DNA of 64,000 bases, from NCBI GenBank assembly GCA_963793025.1, contig CAWBYL010000006.1, positions 1,302,001 to 1,366,000 of the forward strand, read 5' to 3'. This document shows positions 1-8,302 of the stretch, piece after piece. A program made the position numbers and the translations under genes. The DNA is from CAWBYL01 sp963793025 (GTDB taxonomy: Bacteria; Actinomycetota; Acidimicrobiia; Acidimicrobiales; Acidimicrobilacustridaceae). The notes under the pieces are model-generated. The model ran no database searches. It was not told where the DNA came from and was given only the letters and a program-made list of their open reading frames with translations. Positions within the stretch are counted from its first letter, which is position 1. Each line of letters opens with the position of its first letter.

Positions 1-308
1 GCGAGGGCGGCCAGACCGAGAGCGAGGTGGGCGAAGCCGACCTCGATGCCGGGATCGGGGGAGCCGAGGCGCGATCCGGTCCGGGCCCCCTCGCTGCGGT
101 GCAGGAGCGAGCGGCGGACGGCGGTGAGGATCCCGACCACGCCGACCGAGAAGATGGCCACGGGGAGGATGGCGTCCACCGGTGACTGGGTGCCGAGCTG
201 GTTGATGCCCACGGCGAAGCCGAACGCCGCCACAGCCCACGTCTCGACGACCAGGACGGTGGCCGGTCGGTGGTCGGGGGTGCGGGGCATGGACGGCGAG
301 CTTGCCAT
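1..308 (-). CDS. Partial hypothetical membrane protein
   Basis: The reading frame starts at an ATG at 308 and runs off the left edge of the window, so only about the first 102 residues are visible and the C-terminus is missing. After a short polar N-terminus there are hydrophobic stretches at about residues 17-37 and 43-63, then a polar Arg/Ser segment, then the start of a third hydrophobic stretch. This looks like a small multi-pass membrane protein. It lies just downstream of gatD on the same strand with a 75-nt gap and may be co-transcribed with murT-gatD. No family is recognised, and no function is offered. Confidence 0.5.
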   Translation of the reverse strand, partial: MASSPSMPRTPDHRPATVLVVETWAVAAFGFAVGINQLGTQSPVDAILPVAIFSVGVVGILTAVRRSLLHRSEGARTGSRLGSPDPGIEVGFAHLALGLAAL

Positions 309-383
309 GTCGAGGTCGGCCACCAGGGTCGGCCCGCCTTGATGGCCGCGCCCTGGCGAGCCCGCCCTGGGGAGCCCGATGGA

Positions 384-1175
384 TCAGGAGCGTCGGAGGA
401 TGTCGCGCCACGAGCGACGGGGCGCGAGCTCGTGGCTGCGGGCCGCTCGCAGCCGATCGGCGCGCAGGTCGTGGATCTCGTGGTCGTCGAGGGGGATCAA
501 GGCCTCGGGGCCCACCACCCAGCTCAGCAGCAGATCGGCGAGGGCCGGGTTCCGGGCCAGGACCGGCCCGTGGAGGTAGGTGCCGAGGACCCGGCCGCAG
601 GCCATGCCTTCGGTGCCGTCGCCGTTGCCCTCGCCCACCTCGACCCGGCCGAGGGTGGTGGCCGCGGGTCCGGGCAGGGTGCGGCTGGCGTGGTTCTCGA
701 AACCGGTGAGCTGTCCCACCGGGGTGGCGGCACCGCCGTCGGGGCTCGGTACCGCGGCGGGCGCGGTGAGCACCTCGCCGACGGCACGGGGCTTGTCGAC
801 GCGGACGGAGGTGCAGTCGAGGATCCCGAGGCCGGGCTGGTCCGTCCCGTTGGCGTCGGGGAAGCGGTGGCCGAGGATCTGCATCCCGGCGCACACCGCC
901 AGCACCGTGGCACCGGCGTCGACGGCCCGGTGCAGAGCCTGGCTCTGGTCCAGCTCCCGGGTGGCCTGGACCTGGGGTCCGTCCTCGCCCCCGCCCACGA
1001 GGTAGAGATCGCAGGAGTCCGGAGCGCTCTGGCCGGCGGCGACGGTGACGACGTCGACCGCGATGTTGCGCCAGGCCAGGCGCTGGGCCAGGACCGTGGC
1101 GTTGCCCCCGTCACCGTAGGTGCCGAGCAGATCGGGGAAGAGAACACCGATGCGGACCGTCGACTCGGTGGTCAT
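384..1175 (-). CDS. gatD: Lipid II isoglutaminyl synthase, glutaminase subunit GatD
   Basis: This 263-residue protein is a CobB/CobQ-type class I glutamine amidotransferase. The nucleophile Cys95 lies in AVCAGMQ and the catalytic His202 in GTYLHGP. In the known family GatD releases ammonia from glutamine and passes it to MurT, which amidates the D-Glu of the lipid II stem peptide. It starts inside the end of murT (4-nt ATGA overlap), the usual order of this heterodimer, which supports translational coupling. The length is normal for GatD. The murT neighbour makes a cobyric-acid synthase role unlikely. Confidence 0.92.
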   Translation of the reverse strand: MTTESTVRIGVLFPDLLGTYGDGGNATVLAQRLAWRNIAVDVVTVAAGQSAPDSCDLYLVGGGEDGPQVQATRELDQSQALHRAVDAGATVLAVCAGMQILGHRFPDANGTDQPGLGILDCTSVRVDKPRAVGEVLTAPAAVPSPDGGAATPVGQLTGFENHASRTLPGPAATTLGRVEVGEGNGDGTEGMACGRVLGTYLHGPVLARNPALADLLLSWVVGPEALIPLDDHEIHDLRADRLRAARSHELAPRRSWRDILRRS

Positions 1176-2449
1176 CGCGGGCCGCCGACCAGTTCGAGGT
1201 ACTCCTGGAAGGCGGTGTAGTTGGCGGCGACGTCGATGGCGTCAGCGGGGGCGTGACCGGCCGTGCCCGCCGCGGTGCGCACCGCCTCGCTGACGTCGGC
1301 CGCCACCAGGTGGTCCACCCCGGCGTAGTGGAGACGGACGGCGAGGTCGTGGCGCCGCTCGCCGGTGGCGACCACGAACCGGCCGGCCAGCCGCTCGAAG
1401 GGCACGTCCCACAGCCAGGACGGGTCGTGGCCGTCAGCGATGCGGGCGTTGATGGCCACGACGACGGGCGCGGGAGCGGGGGCGAGCATGTCGAGCGCCT
1501 CTTGCCATCCGGCCGGGTTCTTGGCCAGCAGGAGGCGGACCGATCGCCCCGCCAGTCGGGCCACGCGGTACCGCCCGGCCACCTCGTCGACGGCGGTGAG
1601 CGCGGCCGCCGCCCGTTTGGGATCGGCGCCCAAGGCGCATGCGGCGGCGAGGGCGAAGGCGGCGTTCACGCGGTTGACCCGACCGGGCAGCTGCAGCTCG
1701 AGCGAGAGTCGGCCGTCGGGGAGCGACATCCCGATGTCGTCGACCACCACGTCGGGCTCGGGGCGGGAGAGATCGCACTGCATGCAGTGCCACGAGCCCC
1801 GCTCGAAGGCGATGCGCCCCGAGCAGTTGGGGCACCCGGCGGCGTCGGCGGTCCAGCCCAGCCCGGTGGCGACCCAGATCACGTTGGGGGCGGCTGACGC
1901 CGCCCAGGCGACGAGGGGGTCATCGGCGTTGGCCACGACCCGCGCGGGAGGCGTGGCGGTGAGAGCCCGTCGCCAGCGCTCGGCCAGCTTGCGCACCTCC
2001 TGGGTGCGGTCGAGCTGGTCCCGGCTCAGGTTGAGCAGCACGACGGTGTCGGCCTCGGTGTCGGCCAGCACTGATTCGACCCATCGCTCGTCGACCTCGA
2101 GCACCGCCGTGGCGTCCGGGGGGGCGGTGCCGAGGGCGGCCACGATGCCGGGCGCCATGTTGGCCCCGAGCACGTTGGACACGACCGGTCGATCGACGGC
2201 CAACGCGGCCCCGATGAGCCTGGTGGTCGTCGTCTTGCCGTTGGTGGCGCTGACGATCACGACCTCCCGACCGGCGGTGAGCTGGGCGAGCAGGCGGTCG
2301 TCCACGAGCAGCGACGCCCGTCCACCGATCACGCTCCCCGAGCCGAAGTGCACGAGCTGGGAGGCCCGGGCGACGGCGCGCCCGGTGGCCACGGCCACGC
2401 GGGCCCGGGGCGGGAGCCCGGCGGAGGAAGGGGACGAAGCGGTGGTCAC
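1172..2449 (-). CDS. murT: Lipid II isoglutaminyl synthase, Mur-ligase subunit MurT
   Basis: This 425-residue Mur-ligase-like protein has the ATP-binding motif SATNGKTTTT at about residues 67-76. A four-cysteine zinc ribbon (Cys206, Cys209, Cys222, Cys225; CPNC and CMQC) is inserted in the central domain, a hallmark of MurT. The C-terminal region matches the DUF1727 part that binds GatD. MurT activates the alpha-carboxylate of D-iso-glutamate in lipid II for amidation in the cytoplasm. It starts with GTG, 47 nt from the divergent SGNH gene, so both promoters lie in a very short shared region. The pair indicates an amidated Gram-positive-type peptidoglycan. Confidence 0.93.
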   Translation of the reverse strand: MTTASSPSSAGLPPRARVAVATGRAVARASQLVHFGSGSVIGGRASLLVDDRLLAQLTAGREVVIVSATNGKTTTTRLIGAALAVDRPVVSNVLGANMAPGIVAALGTAPPDATAVLEVDERWVESVLADTEADTVVLLNLSRDQLDRTQEVRKLAERWRRALTATPPARVVANADDPLVAWAASAAPNVIWVATGLGWTADAAGCPNCSGRIAFERGSWHCMQCDLSRPEPDVVVDDIGMSLPDGRLSLELQLPGRVNRVNAAFALAAACALGADPKRAAAALTAVDEVAGRYRVARLAGRSVRLLLAKNPAGWQEALDMLAPAPAPVVVAINARIADGHDPSWLWDVPFERLAGRFVVATGERRHDLAVRLHYAGVDHLVAADVSEAVRTAAGTAGHAPADAIDVAANYTAFQEYLELVGGPR

Positions 2450-2496
2450 GGCCCCCGGATGCTATCGGCGGCCGGTCCGGAGGTAGGTTCCCCGGC

Positions 2497-3183
2497 GTGG
2501 CGCCCCTGGCAGCGAACGACGGCACGACAGAACCCGCCGCCGGGTCCGGGGGTCGCCGCCGAGGGGGCCAGCTGGTCCTGCTGGGCCTGGTCGCCGTCGT
2601 GGTGCTGGTCGTGGTGGCGGTGGTGTGGCGACGCCCCTGGACCGACCACACCACCGTGGCCATCGTGGGGGATTCCATCACCGAGCAGGGTCGCGACGTC
2701 CTCGCCGGCGAGCTCTCGGGGGAGTGGCAGCTCAAGGTCGACGGCGAGCCGGGCTACACCATCGAGCAGCAGGTGCCGGCGGCCCGCACCCTCGCCGAGA
2801 GCGATCCGTCCCAGGTGATCGTGAACCTGGGCACCAACGACGTCCTGCAGGGCGTGGCCATCTCGGAGTCCGAGGCCGCCCTGCGCGAGGTCGTCGCCGC
2901 CTTTCCCCGGGCGACCTGCATCCACCTCGTGGACGTGAACGAGGACATGCTCGTCGTCGGGGGCGACGGTCCTGAGCGGGCCCGGGCCGTGAACGAGGTG
3001 ATCAGGCGGGTGGCGGCCGAGGACGCGCGCATCGACGTCGTGAGCTGGGCCGGAATCGTCGACCAACAGCTCGAGGCGGGTCAGCCCGACGGTCCGATCC
3101 TGGTCGACACGATCCATCCCAGCCAGAGGGGCAAGGAGCTGCTGACCGAGGCCTACGCCGAGGCTCTGGCGGCGTGCGGTTGA
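2497..3183 (+). CDS. Membrane-anchored SGNH/GDSL-family hydrolase
   Basis: This 228-residue protein has an N-terminal signal-anchor helix at about residues 26-44. The SGNH blocks follow: GDSIT with nucleophile Ser60, LGTND near residue 110, and DTIHPSQRG with Asp204 and His207. The catalytic domain should face outside the membrane and probably cleaves an ester on a lipid, glycan or cell-wall polymer; the substrate cannot be told. The GTG start is 7 nt after a -10-like TAGGTT (2484-2489), consistent with a leaderless transcript. Its stop lies 1 nt from the convergent phosphatase gene. Confidence 0.8.
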   Translation: MAPLAANDGTTEPAAGSGGRRRGGQLVLLGLVAVVVLVVVAVVWRRPWTDHTTVAIVGDSITEQGRDVLAGELSGEWQLKVDGEPGYTIEQQVPAARTLAESDPSQVIVNLGTNDVLQGVAISESEAALREVVAAFPRATCIHLVDVNEDMLVVGGDGPERARAVNEVIRRVAAEDARIDVVSWAGIVDQQLEAGQPDGPILVDTIHPSQRGKELLTEAYAEALAACG

Positions 3184-3184
3184 G

Positions 3185-3727
3185 TCAGCCGTCGACGAGG
3201 TCGTGGCGAAGGTGCTCGAGCAGGCCTCGACAGGCGGCCTCGACGAGGTCGTAGACCACCGCGAAGCCCTCTGGTCCGCCGGAGTACGGGTCGGGTACGT
3301 CGCCCGACCACGGGTCGTCGGCCGTCAGCGCGGGGTCGAACTCGCGCAGGCGTCGGATTCGCGAGCGCAGCTCCGGCTCGGGAGTGAGGTCGAGGAGGTC
3401 GGCGAGGTTCGACCGGTCCATGGCCAGGACGAGGTCGTAGGCGGCGGCGTCGCCGGCGGCAAAGGTGCTCGCTCGCGAGGTGAGCACGACGCCCCGCCGG
3501 GCCGCTTCGGCTGTCGCCCGGTCGTCGGGAGGCGAGCCCCGGTGCCACGAGCCGGTGCCGGCGCTGTCGAGCTCGATCCGGTCGGCCAGTCCGGCCTCGG
3601 CGAGCAGGTGGGCCATGACCCCTTCGGCCGTGGGGGACCGACAGATGTTGCCGAGGCAGACGAAGCACACCACGAGCGGATCCCCGCCGGTCGTGGTGCT
3701 GTGCGTTGGTTCGGGGCCGGTGTCCAC
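3185..3727 (-). CDS. Low-molecular-weight protein-tyrosine phosphatase
   Basis: This 180-residue protein carries the LMW-PTP P-loop CLGNICRS with nucleophile Cys24 and Arg30, and a DPY motif near residue 147 that supplies the general acid. Both match true tyrosine phosphatases rather than the thioredoxin-linked arsenate reductases found further right in this window. It dephosphorylates phosphotyrosine proteins, with substrates unknown here. It faces the lipid-kinase gene across 64 nt and ends tail-to-tail with the SGNH hydrolase gene. Confidence 0.88.
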   Translation of the reverse strand: MDTGPEPTHSTTTGGDPLVVCFVCLGNICRSPTAEGVMAHLLAEAGLADRIELDSAGTGSWHRGSPPDDRATAEAARRGVVLTSRASTFAAGDAAAYDLVLAMDRSNLADLLDLTPEPELRSRIRRLREFDPALTADDPWSGDVPDPYSGGPEGFAVVYDLVEAACRGLLEHLRHDLVDG

Positions 3728-3791
3728 GCAGGCAGTCTGGCGTGCTCTGCCATCGGTTCGGGTTCCGACGCCGGCCGCCTACGATCCCGTC

Positions 3792-5192
3792 GTGGACGAC
3801 CGCCATCCCGTCCGGTACGTCGGTCACCGCCTCGGGCCCCGGCGGGGCCAACGCACGGCGGCACTGACCTCCCTCCTCCTCGACGTGGCCGGGGTCGCCC
3901 TCCTCGTCGTGTTCGCCATCGGTCGGCCGCTCTACATGGCCGTGCTGGTGGCCGGCGGCCTGGGCACCCTGTTCTTCGGTTTCGCCGCCCTCACCTCCGT
4001 CGGGGCCGCCCGGGTCGGCGCCGGACTGGCCACCCTCGGGGCCAGCGGAGTCGTGGTGGCGGGCACTGTCGTGCGACTCATCCAGCTCGACGGGGTTCGC
4101 TGGTCGGGCCCGTTCGGCGTGCTGTGCCTGGTGGTCGGCGTCGTACTGGGTCGCTACGCGCTGCGTGTCCCACCGCCGTCCGGGAGCCGGGTGTGGGCCG
4201 TGCCCACCGACGGACCAACCACCTCCAGCGCCGTCCTCATCGCCAACCCCCGTTCCGGTGGTGGCAAGGTGCTGGACTTCGACCTGGCCGAGGTCGGGCG
4301 CGACCACGGCGTCGAGGTAGTGGTCATGGCCGACGGCGACGACCTCCGCCGCCTCGCCCTCGACGCCGTGACCCGCGGGGCCGACGCGCTGGGGATGGCG
4401 GGCGGGGACGGTTCCCTCGCCGTCGTGGCCCAGGTGGCGGTGGACCACGACCTTCCCTTCGTCTGCGTCCCCGCCGGCACCCGCAACCACTACGCCGGGG
4501 ACCTGGGCCTCGATCGGGCCGATCCCGCTCGGGCCATGGCCGCCTTCGTGCGCGGGGAGGAGCACCGACTCGACTACGCGACCGTCAACGGTCGGATGTT
4601 CCTGAACAACGTGTCCCTCGGGGCCTACGCTGCCGCGGTCGAGCACCCCGAGTACCGCGACGCCAAGCTGGAGACCACGCTCGGGGTGATGCCCGAGATG
4701 GTGGCCAAGGGAGGACCGTGGTTCGATCTGCACCTCGACGTCCCCGGTGACGGCCACTGGGACGCCGCCGCCCTCGTCCAGGTGTCGAACGGGGTGTACG
4801 AGACGGCGGGTTCGGCCTTCGGGCGACGGATGGACCTCGACCACGGTGAGCTCGGCGTGATCGCGGTGGACGTGAACCACGTCGGCGACCTCGTCGCCAT
4901 CACGATCCTCGCCGCCGCTCGCCATCCGGAGCTCTCGGCCGGCGTGTGGCCCTGGTCGACGGACCGGCTACGCGTGGATTCCGATCAGATGGAGATCGGC
5001 GCCGGGGTGGACGGCGAGCACGTTCGCCTCACGCCGCCGTTGGTGTTCGAGGTGGTGCCCCGGGGTCTGCGGGTGCTGGTCCCCGAGGGGGCACCGGTGG
5101 GGCTCGCCCGCCAACACCTCGGGGCGCGGGGCACGATGAACGGACTGTTCGAGGTGGCCTTCAACCTCGGCTCGCACGACGAGGACGAGTAG
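3792..5192 (+). CDS. Diacylglycerol-kinase-family lipid kinase with N-terminal membrane segments
   Basis: The chosen GTG start gives 466 residues. The same frame stays open upstream, but that part lies across the divergent phosphatase gene. A TACGAT hexamer at 3780-3785 sits 6 nt before this start, consistent with a leaderless mRNA. The N-terminus has about four membrane helices (residues 20-115). The DAGK catalytic domain follows, with NPRSGGGK near 152 and the GGDGS loop near 200, then a C-terminal beta domain. It should phosphorylate a lipid such as diacylglycerol at the inner face of the membrane. The fused membrane segments are unlike soluble DgkB or YegS. Confidence 0.82.
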   Translation: MDDRHPVRYVGHRLGPRRGQRTAALTSLLLDVAGVALLVVFAIGRPLYMAVLVAGGLGTLFFGFAALTSVGAARVGAGLATLGASGVVVAGTVVRLIQLDGVRWSGPFGVLCLVVGVVLGRYALRVPPPSGSRVWAVPTDGPTTSSAVLIANPRSGGGKVLDFDLAEVGRDHGVEVVVMADGDDLRRLALDAVTRGADALGMAGGDGSLAVVAQVAVDHDLPFVCVPAGTRNHYAGDLGLDRADPARAMAAFVRGEEHRLDYATVNGRMFLNNVSLGAYAAAVEHPEYRDAKLETTLGVMPEMVAKGGPWFDLHLDVPGDGHWDAAALVQVSNGVYETAGSAFGRRMDLDHGELGVIAVDVNHVGDLVAITILAAARHPELSAGVWPWSTDRLRVDSDQMEIGAGVDGEHVRLTPPLVFEVVPRGLRVLVPEGAPVGLARQHLGARGTMNGLFEVAFNLGSHDEDE

Positions 5193-5265
5193 GGCGTCGG
5201 GTCCGGACGTCCGCTAGACCAGAGCGGTCAGGGCGCCGGTGCCGGTGCCGGCGACAGGAGGACAC

Positions 5266-6036
5266 ATGGACGACTTCGGGAGCCGCACCGGGGCGGCCCT
5301 CGTCACCGGGGGCACCGGGGGGATCGGCGCCGCCATCTGCCGGATGCTGGCGGAACGGGGCTGCGACGTGGCCTTCACCTACCGGAGCAACACGGAGGCC
5401 GCCACCGCCCTCGAGGCCGAGGTGCGGTCTGCCGGGCGCCGGGTGGCGTCCTTCGCCGCCGACCTGGCCGACGAGGCCGCCGCCGCCGGGGTGGTGAGCG
5501 CGACCACCGAGGCCTTCGGCGGGATCCACACCCTCGTCCACGCCGCCGGCCCGCACGTGCCCCAGGTCCACCTCAGCCGGGTCGAGCCCTCCGCCTACCG
5601 GGCCCAGATCGAGGGCGAGGCGGTGGCCTTCTTCAACGTGGTCCAGCCCGCCCTGCACCACCTCCGGGCGGCCAGCGGGAGCCTGGTCGCCGTCACCACC
5701 GCGGCCACCCGTCGCTACCCGGTGCGCGACGGCCTCTCGTCGGGGACCAAAGGGGCCGTCGAGTCGGTCGTCCGGGCCCTGGCCGCCGAGGAAGGACGCT
5801 TCGGCGTCCGGGCCAACTGCGTGGGACCGGGCATGCTCACCGACGGCATGGCCGCCCGACTCATGGCCTCCGGGGACCTCGACGACGCCGCCCTCGAGGT
5901 GACGAGGAAGAACATCCCGCTGCGGCGCTTCGGCGACGCCGACGACATCGCCGAGGCGGTCTGCTTCCTCGCCTCCGACCGGGCCGACTTCATCTCCGGA
6001 CAGATGCTCGACGTCGACGGGGGCTACGGGGTCTGA
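5266..6036 (+). CDS. SDR-family protein with a substituted active site
   Basis: This 256-residue protein starts at ATG 5266 after an AGGAG Shine-Dalgarno (5256-5260). It has the Rossmann motif GGTGGIG at residues 14-20 and the C-terminal DVDGGYG typical of FabG-like enzymes. Aligned on the conserved Lys162, the catalytic Tyr position is Ser158 and the catalytic Ser position is Thr145, so the Ser-Tyr-Lys triad is not intact. It may be a cofactor-binding non-enzyme or use other chemistry. A short GGGG/CCCC hairpin spans its stop codon. No pathway partner is evident. Confidence 0.75.
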   Translation: MDDFGSRTGAALVTGGTGGIGAAICRMLAERGCDVAFTYRSNTEAATALEAEVRSAGRRVASFAADLADEAAAAGVVSATTEAFGGIHTLVHAAGPHVPQVHLSRVEPSAYRAQIEGEAVAFFNVVQPALHHLRAASGSLVAVTTAATRRYPVRDGLSSGTKGAVESVVRALAAEEGRFGVRANCVGPGMLTDGMAARLMASGDLDDAALEVTRKNIPLRRFGDADDIAEAVCFLASDRADFISGQMLDVDGGYGV

Positions 6037-6104
6037 CCCCGTCGGCGGTCGGCCTTCCCCCCCCCGAAGGTCCCCCGACGCTGTTCGGGCGCGGGGCGCG
6101 AAGA

Positions 6105-6148
6105 CTTCACAGCCGGTTCAGTTCCGCGCCATCCGCCGTGCGTACTGT
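6105..6148 (+). promoter_or_regulatory. PHO-box-like direct repeat and -10 of the coiled-coil/response-regulator genes
   Basis: Two adjacent 11-nt units, CTTCACAGCCG (6105-6115) and GTTCAGTTCCG (6116-6126), have TTCA spaced exactly 11 nt apart. Sixteen bases later comes a -10-like TACTGT (6143-6148), and 7 nt after that the GTG start at 6156. The 8252 site has the same layout. Eleven-nt direct repeats containing GTTCA are known PhoP/PhoB-type boxes in actinomycetes. Phosphate control is inferred from that and from the pst genes downstream. Confidence 0.55.
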
Positions 6149-6155
6149 CCGCTCC

Positions 6156-6626
6156 GTGCCCGCCCACGAGCCCCCGTCCTCCCCGCCCCGGGAGCTCCCG
6201 CCGGGGGTCGGCGACGATCCTCTCGTGACCGGCATCGCCCTCGCCGAGCGGGTGCGGTCGGACCTCGAGGCGCGGACCCGCGCCGCCCGGCAGCGTCTGG
6301 GCGAGATCGAGCAGGGCCCCGGGGTCCCTGACGTGCAGGAGCATCTCCGAGTGCTGTTCCTGGCCGCCCGCCGCCAGGTGGACCACGAGCGGAGCCTGGC
6401 CGACGAGGTCATCGTGGCCCTGACCGCCCACGCCGAGGCCAAGGCGATCGCGCTCTTGGCGACGGCGGCCGAAGAGGTTCGCGTGCTGCGGGCGGTGGCC
6501 GAGCGTCTGCGGACCACGTCTGGTGCGGGGTCGGGTGCTGACGGGCGAGACGCGGTCGCCGCCGATCCGGGCGCTCGCCTGGATTCGGTGCCCGTCGAGG
6601 GCGCACCGTTGTCGTCGGTCGCGTGA
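6156..6626 (+). CDS. Helical hypothetical protein, first gene of the expanded pst locus
   Basis: This 156-residue protein is of unknown family. The N-terminal 20 residues are Pro-rich. The rest is charged, Ala-rich and predicted mostly helical (about residues 35-130), with heptad-like spacing that suggests a coiled coil or helical bundle. There is no signal peptide or membrane helix, so it is probably cytoplasmic. The GTG start sits 7 nt after TACTGT, suggesting a leaderless transcript from the PHO-box-like promoter. It is followed 13 nt later by another helical protein. A structural or signalling role tied to phosphate uptake is only an inference from context. Confidence 0.6.
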   Translation: MPAHEPPSSPPRELPPGVGDDPLVTGIALAERVRSDLEARTRAARQRLGEIEQGPGVPDVQEHLRVLFLAARRQVDHERSLADEVIVALTAHAEAKAIALLATAAEEVRVLRAVAERLRTTSGAGSGADGRDAVAADPGARLDSVPVEGAPLSSVA

Positions 6627-6639
6627 GGGCGGCGCACCG

Positions 6640-7431
6640 GTGACCCTGACCTCGACCGTGCACCAGACCGACCCGGGAGAGACGGAGCGGGCGCTCGGCG
6701 CTCTGCGCCGGGACATCGAGCGACTCCACGCCGAGCTCTCCCAGCTCGACCAGCAACTGGTCGTGGTGGCCGACCGTCCGTCGGGGCCGACGTTCGCCCG
6801 GCGGACCGAGGACCTGGCCCGCCAGGTCACCGAGGAGCTGCTGCGGGCGGGAAGGGCTGACATCGGGGCGGCGTTGGCGGCCGCCGAGCGATCGGCCCGC
6901 CATCGCGTGTCGTCGGCCGAGACCCACGCCCGGGAGATGGTGCAGGCGGCCCGCCTCGACCTGGTGGGGGCCCTGATGGCGCGCGACGAACCGGAGCCGG
7001 TCGCCGAGCGGGCTCCCGAGCTCCCGGCTCCCGGCGGACCTCGCCCGGTGACGGCGGTCGACCACGCCATCAGCCGGGCGATCGAGCGGGCCTTCGAGGG
7101 GACGTTCCCGGAACCGGGTGGAGCCGACGACGTCGATGCCTTCCCCGAACCGCTCATCGTTGGACCGGCCCCGTCGCGGGAAGCCGTTCCAGAGATGACG
7201 CGGCAGGTCGAGTACGCGCCCGCCGACGGGGAGCGTGTGATCGCGGCTCCCGCCCCCGACCCGGCGGGGCGATCAGCGGCGGTGGACGGCGCGACGGTCG
7301 AGGCCTTCTGGGCCGAGTCGGAGACCACGACGTCGAGCCGTCTGCGACGGTGGGCCCGGCCGGCCGAGCTCGGCGTCCACATGGTGATCCTGCTCGTGTT
7401 GATCGTCATCGCTCTCACGTCGATCGGATAG
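6640..7431 (+). CDS. Tail-anchored coiled-coil hypothetical protein
   Basis: This 263-residue protein starts at GTG 6640. Long charged helices fill about residues 15-115, a Pro-rich acidic linker follows, and a single hydrophobic helix (LGVHMVILLVLIVIALTSIG) ends the chain, as in tail-anchored membrane proteins. Just before the anchor is GATVEAFW followed by SSRLRR, a motif that recurs near the end of the 8303-9130 protein. The two are therefore probably related. No database family is recognised. It lies between another helical gene and the response regulator, probably in one operon. Confidence 0.6.
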   Translation: MTLTSTVHQTDPGETERALGALRRDIERLHAELSQLDQQLVVVADRPSGPTFARRTEDLARQVTEELLRAGRADIGAALAAAERSARHRVSSAETHAREMVQAARLDLVGALMARDEPEPVAERAPELPAPGGPRPVTAVDHAISRAIERAFEGTFPEPGGADDVDAFPEPLIVGPAPSREAVPEMTRQVEYAPADGERVIAAPAPDPAGRSAAVDGATVEAFWAESETTTSSRLRRWARPAELGVHMVILLVLIVIALTSIG

Positions 7432-7433
7432 CG

Positions 7434-8222
7434 GTGGGCTCGAGCTCGCGGAAGGCGGCGGGGATCGGCACCCGGACGGCTGTGGCTCGGCTCACGTCGT
7501 CCCAGCCGCTCTCGGGAACGGTTGCTGCGATCCTCTTCATCGCCGACGACGGCTACTGGACGACGGCCACGCGGAACGATCTCCTGGCCGAGGGCTTCGC
7601 CGTCGAGGTCGACACCACCGGCGAGACGGCCTACGACGACCAGGCGATCGCTCGCGCCGACCTGGCCCTCGTCGACCTGGGATTCCGTCGCCAGTCGGGT
7701 GTCGCCGTGTGCGCCGCCCTGCGAGCGCGGTCGTCGGTGCCGATCGTCGGGGTGGGCACCGCCCGGGAAGAGGCCACCGTGCTGGCCGCGTTCTCGGCGG
7801 GAATCGACCAGTTCGCCCCGGTGGACGGATCGACCCGCCAGCTCGTGGCTCGCCTGCGGGCCCTGCTCCGCCGGTTCCCCCCGGGGAACGGCCTGACGGC
7901 GGCGGCCCCGTCCGTCACCTCGATCGTGCTCGACGACGAAGGGCGCACGGCCCGCCTGGGGGGTGTGGTCGTGGCCCTGTCCGCCCACGAGCAGGCGGTG
8001 TTGCGCCTCCTCCTGGCCCGCCCCGGCCGGGTGGTCAGTCGGGCCGAGCTCCTCGCCGCCCATTCGTCGCGGGCGAGCAACGACCGCACGCTCGACTTCG
8101 TGATCCGACGGCTGCGGGAGAAGCTCGAAGCGGCCGAGCCCCGGCGGCGGATCACCGCGGTGCGAGGCGTGGGTTTCCGGTTCGACGAGGTCGTCGGCGT
8201 CGACGGATCGGAGCCGGTCTGA
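7434..8222 (+). CDS. OmpR/PhoB-type response regulator with an atypical receiver
   Basis: This 262-residue protein has an N-terminal receiver with the acidic pair Asp38-Asp39 and phosphoacceptor Asp81, and a C-terminal winged-helix DNA-binding domain ending in RGVGFRFD. The conserved receiver Lys (normally in KPF) is not visible: the stretch reads QFAPVDG. The N-terminus has about 30 extra residues, so GTG 7482 is an alternative start. Its place among pst-linked genes and next to PHO-box-like repeats makes it a candidate phosphate regulator. No partner kinase lies in the cluster. The missing Lys raises the possibility of phosphorylation-independent control. Confidence 0.78.
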   Translation: MGSSSRKAAGIGTRTAVARLTSSQPLSGTVAAILFIADDGYWTTATRNDLLAEGFAVEVDTTGETAYDDQAIARADLALVDLGFRRQSGVAVCAALRARSSVPIVGVGTAREEATVLAAFSAGIDQFAPVDGSTRQLVARLRALLRRFPPGNGLTAAAPSVTSIVLDDEGRTARLGGVVVALSAHEQAVLRLLLARPGRVVSRAELLAAHSSRASNDRTLDFVIRRLREKLEAAEPRRRITAVRGVGFRFDEVVGVDGSEPV

Positions 8223-8251
8223 TGGAACTTGTCGTCTCACCTCCGGCACCC

Positions 8252-8295
8252 GTTCACCACCCGTTCAGTCCGCCGCAAGGCCTGCCTCTTACGGT
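8252..8295 (+). promoter_or_regulatory. PHO-box-like direct repeat and -10 of the pst operon
   Basis: Adjacent 11-nt units GTTCACCACCC (8252-8262) and GTTCAGTCCGC (8263-8273) are followed after 16 nt by TACGGT (8290-8295), then 7 nt later by GTG 8303. This copies the geometry of the 6105 site exactly. The box in place of a -35 fits activation by a PhoP/PhoB-type regulator, perhaps the one encoded just upstream. It also argues that the next gene starts at 8303 rather than at ATG 8222. Confidence 0.6.
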
Positions 8296-8302
8296 CCTCC
8301 AG

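Noticed and set aside
3153..4925. Minus-strand open frame of 590 codons opposite the lipid kinase
   Set aside because: The lipid kinase frame has complete DAGK motifs; the antisense frame only joins shadows of the kinase and phosphatase genes.
6024..8249. Long minus-strand open frame of 741 codons
   Set aside because: It is antisense to helical genes and a clear response regulator; the translation is Arg/Ser/Pro-rich with no family motif, as expected for shadows in very high-GC DNA.
8222..8302. ATG 8222 as start of the coiled-coil gene
   Set aside because: It would put a PHO-box-like repeat and -10 inside the gene and adds Pro-rich residues unlike the rest; GTG 8303 fits the geometry of the 6156 gene.
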